Shown piece after piece: positions 52,922-64,000 of a DNA stretch of 64,000 bases. This DNA comes from Triticum aestivum. Taxonomy: Eukaryota > Streptophyta > Magnoliopsida > Poales > Poaceae. The stretch is taken from contig NC_057808.1 of the NCBI RefSeq assembly GCF_018294505.1, positions 359,932,190 to 359,996,189 on the forward strand. Reading direction: 5' to 3'. The position numbers and the translations under genes were made by a program. Position 1 is the first letter of the stretch; each line of letters begins with the position of its first letter. Below the pieces are notes generated by a model. The model saw only the letters and a list, made by a program, of their open reading frames with translations, had not been told where the DNA came from and searched no databases.

Positions 52922-53045
52922 AAAGTCTCCTTATCATAGTCACGATAACTCATACCCACCATTCTCACGAATGATCATGACACTCTTGGAGAGACAATTA
53001 TTTGCGTAATGACCAAGATAAGTGCAACGACGGCATTTTACATTA
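52800..53045 (-). pseudogene. Retroelement gag fragment with CCHC zinc knuckle
   Basis: The minus strand at 53038-52994 reads KCRRCTYLGHYANNC, a perfect CX2CX4HX4C zinc knuckle, followed by LSKSVMIIRENGGYELS. Downstream, after frame changes, YDKETLALIA and DADKYASLIAQWVLSA are legible, a word order seen in grass retroelement gag proteins. No protease or pol follows. It is a relic. Confidence 0.6.
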
Positions 53046-53581
53046 CTTGTTTAGCCCGTGGAAAAATGATAAGATAAGATTAACCATGCATAGGGGAAAA
53101 CGATCTCAACATGCAACCATGCATGGAAAAACTAGTTTGCTACTTACATTCAATCAATAGTTTACAACTATATAAAAATCAAAACAACAAATCATATACC
53201 TCTAGTTTCAATTCTCATATTATTAATCCAAATGTCCATGTTCCAACCTTATCTAAATATGTTGCAACGATTCCCGCAACAATGGATGGGGTATCATTTA
53301 ATAATGGCAGGCAAGACGGTGATGTTCGGCAATTCTCGCAATAAGGCACAATATTTATCATTATTTAAGATCTTGTCATAAATTCGTTGAAAGGAAATCC
53401 ATGTCCACTAGGACAAACCATTCTCAACAGTAACCGGATACAAGTAAATATTAAGCCACACGCTAAGCAAATGAACATTAAAAAATATTAAAAAACTATT
53501 GCAACTTCATCCACAGCACTTGTCATCAAGCTTGGAGCTAACGAAGACCTCTCATGGATGGAGTTTTATGGCTGTCAAGAA
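53046..53581. other. 3' flank of carboxypeptidase gene 2
   Basis: From about 53350 the text matches the 3' flank of gene 1 (GATCTTGTCATAAATTCGTT, GGAAATCCATGTCCACTAGG). No gene seen. Confidence 0.6.
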
Positions 53582-56395
<2,814 letters not shown>

Positions 56396-56566
56396 CCTCT
56401 ATGCAAGAAAGCTTGTGTGGTGGACGTTTAAATAAAGAGAACGATAAAAACGCTTACGTACGTACGCTTCACAACCTCCGGTGCAAAGAATTTGTGATGC
56501 TAAGCTTTGAGTTGGCAAAATTTCCTGCAAAAACTAAACAACTTAAATTTTGATCATATCACCTTT

Positions 56567-57850
56567 GGTGATTTGCCGACTAAATTGCATAAAACCACCA
56601 CTTTGAGGGTTAGGTTTGCGAAAAACACTAGAATACAGTTTCTCTGCAGAAAACACCACATCTTGCGTAATTGTTTTGCAAAAATCACTGATCGACTGAT
56701 TTGGCTCGGTTAAGCGCGTTTATGACAGATGGGACCTATTTTTCGGTGACGTGGCATAACGTTTTGCCAAAAAGAGCGCTGGATGTGTCAAAAAGCAAAA
56801 ACACCCACAACATTCTTTTCCCATACCGCCCAGGCCCTTCCCCCCGTCTCCCTCCCTGGACTTTGTCAGCCTCGCTCCCGCAGCCGCCCGAGGAGAGGAT
56901 CCCGCACGCTGCCGCAAGTAGTAGCTCGCCGGAGAAGACGAAGCCGGCGAACTTCAGAGGAGGGCGCACCACGGTCCAGTTCTTGGACTTGAAGTCGAAC
57001 ACCCACAACACGTGCCCGCCGCAGCGTTCCTCGAACTCGATGACGCCGGTCACCACCATGCGCCCGCCACTGCCGCCGCTCGACTGCGCATGTCGTGCCG
57101 ACCTCGAGTCCAGACGGGTAAGGGCCCACCTCGAGCCAGCCCCGGCGCTCCCCGCTCCACTCCACCACAGTGGTTGTGCCCTCAATGCACCACACGCAGC
57201 CCCGCACCACCACTTGAGCTGCCGACGTCGGCGCGCGCACGTGCTCTAGGCGCCGCCACCTCCGGCGAGGGATGCTGCACTGTCGCCCCGATTTGCCCCC
57301 AGTGCCACCACCTCGTCCGGATCCGGCGAGGGGTGCCGCGCCGATTTGGCCTCCTGCTGAGGAGACGCCCAGCGCGGGCTGCCAGATCCGGAGAGGGATG
57401 CCGCGTCGCGGCCTCGAATTGGCCTCCAGGGCAAGGAGCCGTCCCAACGCCGGCTGCTGGATCCGGCGAGGGGTGCCGCCCCTCCCCCCGATTTGGCCTC
57501 CTACGCGAGGAGGCGCCCGACGCCGGTTGCGTTGACCGCCCCAGCCAGTGGCGAGGATACACGTGGGCTGATTGCATTTTTTTCTTTTTGATTTAGGGGT
57601 GTTTATGTAAAACCTATGGACTAGTTCGTATATTTATATTAAAATTGACCTGGCACAAAATGTTACGCCACGTAGGCAAAAAAAGCCACATCTGTCATAA
57701 ACACGCTTAACCGAGCCAAATCCGCCGATCAATGGTTTTTGCAAAACAATTACGCAAGATGTGGTGTTTTCTACAGAGAAACTGCATCCTAGTGTATTTC
57801 GCAAACCTAACCCTTAAAATGATGGTTTTATTCAATTTACTTGTGATTTG
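56567..57850. mobile_element. MULE-like element with captured GC-rich DNA (Pack-MULE candidate)
   Basis: A left arm of about 160 bp (56567-56729; GGGTTAGGTTTGCGAAAAAC, CACCACATCTTGCGTAATTG, TTTGGCTCGGTTAAGCGCGT) is repeated in inverted form at 57688-57850. Such long terminal inverted repeats are typical of Mutator-like elements. The DNA between (56790-57590) is very GC-rich, and on the minus strand keeps a frame with HVLWVFDFKSKNWTVVRPPL (about 57015-56940), like a fragment of a plant protein. No transposase. Outer edges and a 9-bp target duplication were not resolved. Confidence 0.65.
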
Positions 57851-57963
57851 CCGGAAAAGACTCTTGCCTCCTTTATAAATAAAGCTCAACCACGATACAA
57901 CCAGTCATAGCCATTTGTATGGGCATTGATAGGAGCGGCGCTCCACGGCTGAGCATCACTAAG
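57851..57963. other. Spacer between transposable elements
   Basis: Short AT-rich stretch; a duplicated AAGAGCATCTACAG word at 57961 and 57991 starts the next element. Confidence 0.4.
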
Positions 57964-57990
57964 AGCATCTACAGTTGTCTCAAAAAAAAC

Positions 57991-59050
57991 TAAGAGCATC
58001 TACAGCCGGTGCGTTCGCGGACACTGATCGTGCGCTTCCTATATACGCGTCTCCACCCACGCGTATCTCAAATCCGGCATCTTATATCCATACAAATCCA
58101 TGCAACGTAGTACGTAGATCACCAAATGATCAAAATCGACAGGAAACGGACATGTAAACACCAAACGGGCATAATTCACATAAACATCACCAAACGGGCA
58201 TAATTCATCCGGCACATTCTAACTACATACTAGAACTAGATTATATAAAAGGAGAGGGCGAGCTTCACCACTTCATCGCCGGCCCTTTGCCCTTCCGGTT
58301 GCCGACGCTACTGTAGGCATCCGCAACAGGAGGTGGGTCGACGTCGGAGCCGCCGGAGTCGGACCGTCGGAGGAGGAGGAGGAGGAGGAGATGATGTACC
58401 CTTGCAAGCGTCGGACGATGTGTGCTTGCTTGCGCTTGAGCTTGCCCACCCTCGCCGCCACCGCCGCCTCCCGCTCGGATTGCTCAATGCTGAGTCGGAG
58501 CTGCTTGGCGTTGATCCTCCGGAGACGTCGGGCGTCCGTCTCCGCCGTGGTAAGTGATTACGGTACACCCGCTGGAGGAGATGCTCCTCCTTGTCGGGCA
58601 CTGAGTAGACTGCGCAGCCGCGTCGGACCCGCCCCCATCTCCTTTGCCCTCTACCTCTCGCGGCAGGCGGCGCGTGCCTCCGACTCGGGAGTCCGCATCC
58701 ACAGCGCCGGCGGAGCAGGCACTAGAACCCGCAGCTGCCCGCACGGAGCAGCGGCCAAGGTGGAGGAAGTCGTCGGGCGGGCGGAGCAAATTGGGTAGCC
58801 AGCGCAGATCCGCGCGCAGGGCGGGCAGGGCAGGCGCCGGCGTCGGCGCTGCAGCGACGGGCAATAGGAGGCATCGCACCAGACCCGGAGTTGTCGCCCG
58901 TATCGACCCGCGAGCGTTCGAGCATTATATGGAGCGCCATCTTGTACTCGTCTTCGGAGCTGCCATCGGAGTGGCTGCCTGTGCTTGACGTCACCGGATG
59001 GGCACTTGCAATAGCGTTGAGAAAGTTGAGGCGAATGCTGCTCAAAATTC
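57991..59050 (-). pseudogene. Decayed hypothetical Arg/Ser-rich gene in element with GAGCATCTACA end
   Basis: On the minus strand one frame begins MSSIRLNFLNAIASAHPVTS and carries SSEDEYKMALHIMLERSRVD (59045 to about 58840). Another frame from about 58545 to 58273 carries LRRINAKQLRLSIEQSEREA and VGKLKRKQAHIVRRLQGYII and ends GRAKGRR. The middle is legible only with frame changes, so the gene is broken. The left border GAGCATCTACAGCCGG resembles the end of the TIR element at 39201, so a related element type may carry both hypothetical genes. No function recognised. Confidence 0.4.
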
Positions 59051-59538
59051 AAGTGGTCCGATCCGATGCGGTCTTGGTGTTGGACCGCATAGCCTGTAGA
59101 AATTTTTTAGGTTATCAGTTTGGCCGGCGCCTCCTCTAGTAGGATAATGGGTAACCTGTAGGTCCATAGGTTCGGACCTTCAACGTGGGCGCCGTCGGAG
59201 TGGCTGCCAATCCACTATATCCATCGCAAGAACTTTAATATTGCATATGGCCTCAACATCGAAGGGATGAAAAATCTGCCCTGGTTAGTTTGGGATTCCT
59301 AACTCAAAAACTGAATCAAGTAAGTCATCATTCAGGCAGTACTTGGATTTGAGAACCCTCGCACACGAACTATTGGGATTTTGCAAAAGTCTCTATCCTT
59401 GCCTCATGAGTAAAGCCTGATTGTAGAGATGCATAACCGTAAACCTAGTTCCTCTAACCAGTCTAGGCTTAGTCATGTGTTCCCCACCATCCAGTGATCA
59501 TCCCCCCCCCCACCCCCCACACGAAGTATTGGGATTTT
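59051..59538. other. Intergenic DNA, nothing recognised
   Basis: No supported gene. ACGAACTATTGGGATTTTGC (59367) and ACGAAGTATTGGGATTTT (59521, at the gap edge) are similar, so a short repeat may span the gap edge. Confidence 0.4.
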
Positions 59539-60045
59539 NNNNNNNNNNNNNNNNNNNNNNNNNNNNNNNNNNNNNNNNNNNNNNNNNNNNNNNNNNNNNN
59601 NNNNNNNNNNNNNNNNNNNNNNNNNNNNNNNNNNNNNNNNNNNNNNNNNNNNNNNNNNNNNNNNNNNNNNNNNNNNNNNNNNNNNNNNNNNNNNNNNNNN
59701 NNNNNNNNNNNNNNNNNNNNNNNNNNNNNNNNNNNNNNNNNNNNNNNNNNNNNNNNNNNNNNNNNNNNNNNNNNNNNNNNNNNNNNNNNNNNNNNNNNNN
59801 NNNNNNNNNNNNNNNNNNNNNNNNNNNNNNNNNNNNNNNNNNNNNNNNNNNNNNNNNNNNNNNNNNNNNNNNNNNNNNNNNNNNNNNNNNNNNNNNNNNN
59901 NNNNNNNNNNNNNNNNNNNNNNNNNNNNNNNNNNNNNNNNNNNNNNNNNNNNNNNNNNNNNNNNNNNNNNNNNNNNNNNNNNNNNNNNNNNNNNNNNNNN
60001 NNNNNNNNNNNNNNNNNNNNNNNNNNNNNNNNNNNNNNNNNNNNN
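59539..60045. other. Assembly gap (507 N)
   Basis: Unsequenced bases. The right edge falls in the LTR of the Copia fragment. Confidence 0.98.
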
Positions 60046-60299
60046 GTCTCATACTTCTCGCAAAATCTGAGAAACATTTTGAAAATTTCCATTGTATAGG
60101 TGCGAAGTGCTTGGTGTGAAACAGAAGAAGGAGATTGGGATTCGGCACAGCCCATAGGGCGGCCGGGGGAGTGTTTATATATGCAGCCTCTAGGGCACGG
60201 CATAGCCGAGATTACATAGGTTGTTACAAGAGATAAGGAGATAACTACAAATATTAACAGCCTCCTAATCTATAACAACATTCTGTTTAATATCCCCCC
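60046..60299 (-). repeat. 3' LTR part of a second Copia element
   Basis: On the minus strand a purine run TTGAGGGGGGAT precedes the LTR start (about 60292), which then has TATATAAACACTCCCC (possible TATA box, about 60168-60183). The LTR runs into the gap. Confidence 0.6.
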
Positions 60300-60729
60300 T
60301 CAATCTAAACTTCCCTCAAGAAGATTCAGATTGTATCTATTTGAGACAAACATCGTCTCAGCCAATGGCTTTGTGAATATATCATCGACTTGCTCTTTAG
60401 AAGAGATGAACCGAACATCCAATGCCTTGGCTGCAACTGTCTCTCGAGCAAAGTGAAAGTCTACTTCTATGTGCTTAGTCCTCGCATGAAATACTGGATT
60501 AGCAGATAGATAAGTAGCTCCCAAGTTATCACACCACAACACAGGTGGTCTTGCCATGAAAACCCCAAGTTCACCAAGGACTGATTGGATCCAGATTATC
60601 TCAGCTGTTCCATTTGCATGTGCTTTATACTCAGACTCTGTGCTTGAGCGGGAAACTGTGGCTTGTTTCCTCGAACTCCAGGACACAAGATTAGGGCCAA
60701 GAAATACAACAAAACTACCAGTAGACCTC
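60300..60729 (-). pseudogene. Copia RNase H C-terminal fragment
   Basis: The minus-strand frame from the junction at 60729 reads [61 protein letters not shown] and [10 protein letters not shown], then a stop at 60300-60302. This is the end of a Copia polyprotein (RNase H). Its upstream part was separated by insertion of the Gypsy LTR at 60730 and would lie to the right beyond the window. It differs from the Copia element at 40689-49416. Confidence 0.85.
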
Positions 60730-62115
60730 TGATACGTCTCCGTCGTATCTACTTTTCCAAACACTTTTTCCCTTGTTTTGGACTCTAACTTGCATGATTT
60801 GAATGGAACTAACCCGGACTGACGATGTTTTCAGCAGAATTGCCATGGTGTTATTTATGAGCAGAAACAAAAGTTCTCGGAATGACCTGAAACTCCACGG
60901 AGATTATTTTTGGAAATAATAAAAAATATTGGCGAAAGAATCAAGGCCAGGGGGGCCACACCCTTGCCACGAGGGTGGGGGCGCGCCCCCTGGCTCGTGG
61001 GCCCCCTGGAGCTCCACCGACCTCAAATCTAACTCCATATATTCGTGTTCGGGGAGAAAAAAATCAGAGAGAAATATTCATCGCGTTTTACGATACGGAG
61101 CCGCCGCCAAGCCCTAAACTCTCTCGGGAGGGCTGATCTGGAGTCCGTTCGGGGCTCCGGAGAGGAGAATCCGTCACCGTCGTCATCATCAACCATCCTC
61201 CATCACCAATTTCATGATGCTTACCACCGTGAGTGAGTAATTCCATCGTAGGCTTGCTGGACTGTGATGGGTTGGATGAGATTTATCATGTAATCGAGTT
61301 AGTTTTGTTAGGGTTTGATCCCTAGTATCCACTATGTTCTGAGATTGATGTTGCTATGACTTTGCTATGCTTAACGCTTGTCACTAGGGCCCGAGTGCCA
61401 TGATTTCAGATCTGAACCTATTATGTTTTCATGAATATATGTGAGTTCTTGATCCTATCGTGCAAGTCTATAGTCACCTACTATGTGTTATGATCCGGCA
61501 ACCCCGAAGTGACAATAATCGGGACCACTCCCGGTGATGACCATAGTTTGAGGAGTTCATGTATTCACTATGTGTTAATGCTTTGGTCCGGTACTCTATT
61601 AAAAGGAGGCCTTAATATCCCTTAGTTTCCGGTAGGACCCCGCTGCCACGGGAGGGTAGGACAAAAGATGTCATGCAAGTTCTTTTCCATAAGCACGTAT
61701 GACTATATTCGGAATACATGCCTACATTACATTGATGAATTGGAGCTAGTTATGTGTCACCCTATGTTATGACTGTTACATGATGAACCGCATCCGGCAT
61801 AATTCTCCATCACCGATCCAATGCCTACGAGCTTTTCACATATTGTTCTCCGCTTATTTACTTTTCTGTTGCTACTGTTACAATCACTACAAAACCCAAA
61901 AATATTACTTTTGCTACCGTTACCGTTACTTCCATACTACTTTGCTACTAAATACTTTGCTGTAGATACTAAATTATCCAGGTGTGGTTGAATTGACAAC
62001 TCAACTGCTAATACTTGAGAATACTCTTTGGCTCCCCTTGTGTCGAATCAATAAATTTGGGTTGAATACTCTACCCTCGAAAACTGTTGCGATCCCCTAT
62101 ACTTGTCGGTTATCA
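60730..62115 (+). repeat. 5' LTR of Gypsy 3 (1386 bp)
   Basis: Begins TGATACGTCTCCGTCGTATC and ends ACTTGTCGGTTATCA. The start and end words are the same as in the LTR at 31830-32905, while the middle differs. Confidence 0.85.
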
Positions 62116-62126
62116 AGACTATTTTC

Positions 62127-62144
62127 TGGCGCCGTTGCCGGGGA
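62127..62144 (+). promoter_or_regulatory. Primer-binding site of Gypsy 3
   Basis: TGGCGCCGTTGCCGGGGA, 11 bp after the LTR, identical to that of Gypsy 2 (27324-27341). This type is used by many plant Gypsy elements (tRNA-Asp complement is my best assignment). Confidence 0.75.
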
Positions 62145-62193
62145 GCATAGCTCTATTCTTTGAGTCACTTGGGATTTATATCTGCTGGTCACT

Positions 62194-64000
62194 ATGAGGA
62201 ACTGGAAAGACGAGAAAACAAAAATTTATCCCTCAACTACGAGGGGAGGTAAGGAACTGCCATCTAGCTCTGCACTTGATTCACCTTCTGTTCTGAGTAA
62301 GCTTGCGACACCTAAACCTGCTTCTGCTATTAATTCTGATATGTTGCATGTTATTGATGATGCCACTTCTTCTATGCATGATACTTATGATGAAACTACT
62401 TCTATGCTTGATACTACTATGCCACTTGGTGAATTTCTTGATAAACAACTTGCTAAGGCTAGAGAGAATGAAATTATTGAAACTGATAATATTGAAGAAA
62501 GTGATGATGAAGACTCTCCTAATAAATATGAATTACCTGTTGTGCCTGAGGGCTATGTTATGGATGAAGAAACTGCTAGAGACTTTCTTGCTTGCAATGA
62601 TAGAAGTGATCTTAAGAAATTATTAGCTAAGCTTAAACAAAAAACTTTGAATGCTAGAATGAAATATGATCCTGCTTATGCTACTTCACCTATCTTTGTT
62701 ACTGGTAAGGATTACGAATTCTCTATTGATCCTGATATAATTACTTTGGTTGAGTCTGATCCTTTTTATGGCTATGAATCTGAAACTGTTGTGGCACATC
62801 TTACTAAATTAAATGATATAGCCACCCTGTTCACTAATGATGAGAAAACTCGCTACTATTATATCCTTAAGATATTTCCGTTCTCATTAAAGGGTGATGC
62901 TAAGATATGGTTTAATTCTCTTGATCCTGGTTGTGTGCGTAGTCCCCAGGACATGATTTATTACTTCTTTGCTAAATATTTCCCGGCTCATAAGAAACAA
63001 GCTACTTTAAGGGATATATACAATTTTGTGCAAATTGAAGAAGAGAGCCTCCCACAAGCTTGGGGGAGGCTTCTTCAATCACTTAATGCTTTGCCTGATC
63101 ATCCTCTTAAGAAAAATGAAATACTTGATATCTTTTATAATGGACTAACCGATGCTTCCAGAGACCACCTGGATAGTTGTGCTGGTTCTGTTTTCAGGGA
63201 AAGAACGCCAGATGAAGCTGAAATTCTATTGAATAATATGTTGACTAATGAAAATAATTGGACACTTCCTGAGCCAATTCCTGAACCAACTCCTAAGCCA
63301 ACTCCGAAGAAAAGAGGTGTTCTATTTCTCAGTCCTGAAGATATGCAAGAGGCAAAGAAATCTATGAAAGAAAAATGTATTAAAGCTAAAGATGTTAAGA
63401 ATTTACCTCCTATTGAAGAAATACATGGTCTTAATTTACCGCCTGTTGAGGAAATATATGGTCTTAATTCATCACCTATTGAAGAAACTCATGGTCTTGA
63501 TAACTCGACACAGGTAGTAAAGGTAAATTCTCTCTATAGATATGATAAAGCTAAAATCCCTCCTACTAAGTTTGCTAGCCGATGCTTGGATGAGTTTGTT
63601 AACTTTATGGTTAAGCAAGAAGATTTTAATGCTTATTTTGGTAAACAATTAAAACAAAATGCTTATATGATTGAACACTTGGGTGATTATATGTCTAGAG
63701 TTAAAGGTGAACTTAAAATCATTAGTAAACATGCTTCTATGGTTACCACTCAAGTAGAACAAGTACTTAAGGCTCAAAATGATTTGCTCAATGAATTGAA
63801 TAGTAAGAATAATGATTTTGCTGTTAGAGTGGCTACTAGAGCTGGTAAAATGACTCAGGAACCTTTGTATCCTGAAGGCCATCCTAAGAGAATTGAGCAG
63901 GATTCTCAGAGAAATAATGTAGATGCACCTAGTCCTTCTAAAAAGAAGAAAAAGAAAAATGATAGGACTCTGCATGCTTCTAGTGAACCTATTGCTGAAC
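62194..64000 (+). CDS. Gypsy gag protein, open to the window edge (602+ codons)
   Basis: ATG at 62194 follows the primer-binding site by about 50 bp; the frame has no stop to base 64000. N-terminus MRNWKDEKTKIYPS; an acidic segment (about 100-120); then the retrotransposon gag core, with YYILKIFPFSLKGDAKIWFN (about 228-247), FFAKYFPAHKK, QAWGRLLQSL and DIFYNGLTD (about 310-318). Then come a proline-rich linker (PEPIPEPTPKPTPKKRG), three imperfect copies of a PPIEEIHGLN-type decapeptide (about 408-433), and a helix-rich stretch ending in a basic SKKKKKKND. Expected to form the particle shell; protease and pol should follow to the right. Confidence 0.85.
   Translation, partial: MRNWKDEKTKIYPSTTRGGKELPSSSALDSPSVLSKLATPKPASAINSDMLHVIDDATSSMHDTYDETTSMLDTTMPLGEFLDKQLAKARENEIIETDNIEESDDEDSPNKYELPVVPEGYVMDEETARDFLACNDRSDLKKLLAKLKQKTLNARMKYDPAYATSPIFVTGKDYEFSIDPDIITLVESDPFYGYESETVVAHLTKLNDIATLFTNDEKTRYYYILKIFPFSLKGDAKIWFNSLDPGCVRSPQDMIYYFFAKYFPAHKKQATLRDIYNFVQIEEESLPQAWGRLLQSLNALPDHPLKKNEILDIFYNGLTDASRDHLDSCAGSVFRERTPDEAEILLNNMLTNENNWTLPEPIPEPTPKPTPKKRGVLFLSPEDMQEAKKSMKEKCIKAKDVKNLPPIEEIHGLNLPPVEEIYGLNSSPIEETHGLDNSTQVVKVNSLYRYDKAKIPPTKFASRCLDEFVNFMVKQEDFNAYFGKQLKQNAYMIEHLGDYMSRVKGELKIISKHASMVTTQVEQVLKAQNDLLNELNSKNNDFAVRVATRAGKMTQEPLYPEGHPKRIEQDSQRNNVDAPSPSKKKKKKNDRTLHASSEPIAE

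Larger units (their letters stand above)
60730..64000 (+). mobile_element. Gypsy LTR retrotransposon 3, 5' part
   Basis: 5' LTR (60730-62115), primer-binding site, and gag running off the window. It is inserted in the Copia RNase H fragment. Left flank ACCTC (60725-60729) is one copy of the expected target duplication. Unlike the two other Gypsy elements here it carries a true gag, so it is of the autonomous type. Confidence 0.85.

Noticed and set aside
59469..60203. Open frames across the gap at 59539-60045
   Set aside because: Almost entirely N; the flanks are LTR and non-coding DNA.
62303..62626. Leu/Met-rich ORF at the start of the Gypsy gag
   Set aside because: Off-frame shadow; the true gag frame starts at 62194 and is open to the end of the window.

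Overview
The window is nuclear DNA of a large-genome grass, most likely a Triticeae species (wheat, Aegilops or barley relative). The evidence is two intron-containing plant serine carboxypeptidase genes sitting in a sea of nested transposable elements whose ends look like Triticeae Gypsy, Copia, CACTA, LINE, Stowaway and other MITE families. Four runs of N (16822-16998, 33434-33748, 52090-52553, 59539-60045) mark assembly gaps. Species and family names of repeats are from recognition by eye and were not searched.

Layout. 1-9865 is a three-layer nest: the end of one CACTA transposon (1-492) lies inside a non-autonomous Gypsy element (493-5990), which lies inside a second CACTA element (5991-9865) carrying a decayed B3-domain gene. 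11247-17459 (minus strand) is serine carboxypeptidase gene 1; its first intron is swollen to about 4 kb by a dead LINE (13046-17014). 17460-25230 is its promoter, then gene-poor DNA with MITEs and an RNase H-like gene fragment. 25231-37237 holds one or two elements bounded by similar terminal motifs, with a non-autonomous Gypsy element (26316-32905) inserted and two opposite-facing arrays of one tandem repeat. 37874-38585 has two MITEs. 39201-50852 is a small TIR element carrying a broken hypothetical gene; a solo Copia LTR (40017-50487) sits in it, and a complete Copia element with a single uninterrupted gag-pol (40689-49416) sits in the solo LTR. 52950-53045 keeps a CCHC gag fragment. 53582-55941 (minus) is serine carboxypeptidase gene 2. 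56567-57850 is a MULE-like element with GC-rich captured DNA. 57964-59050 is a second decayed hypothetical gene. 60046-60729 is a Copia 3' end cut by the 5' LTR of a Gypsy element (60730 onward) whose gag frame stays open to the end of the window.

How it fits together. The only two genes likely to serve the plant are the carboxypeptidases. They have the same eight-exon structure (exons 2-8 identical in length), the same orientation, conserved catalytic residues, and recognisably similar promoters and 3' flanks, so they are a tandem duplicate pair pushed about 36 kb apart by transposon insertions. Everything else is mobile DNA or gene fragments carried by it. The nesting order gives a relative chronology of insertions.
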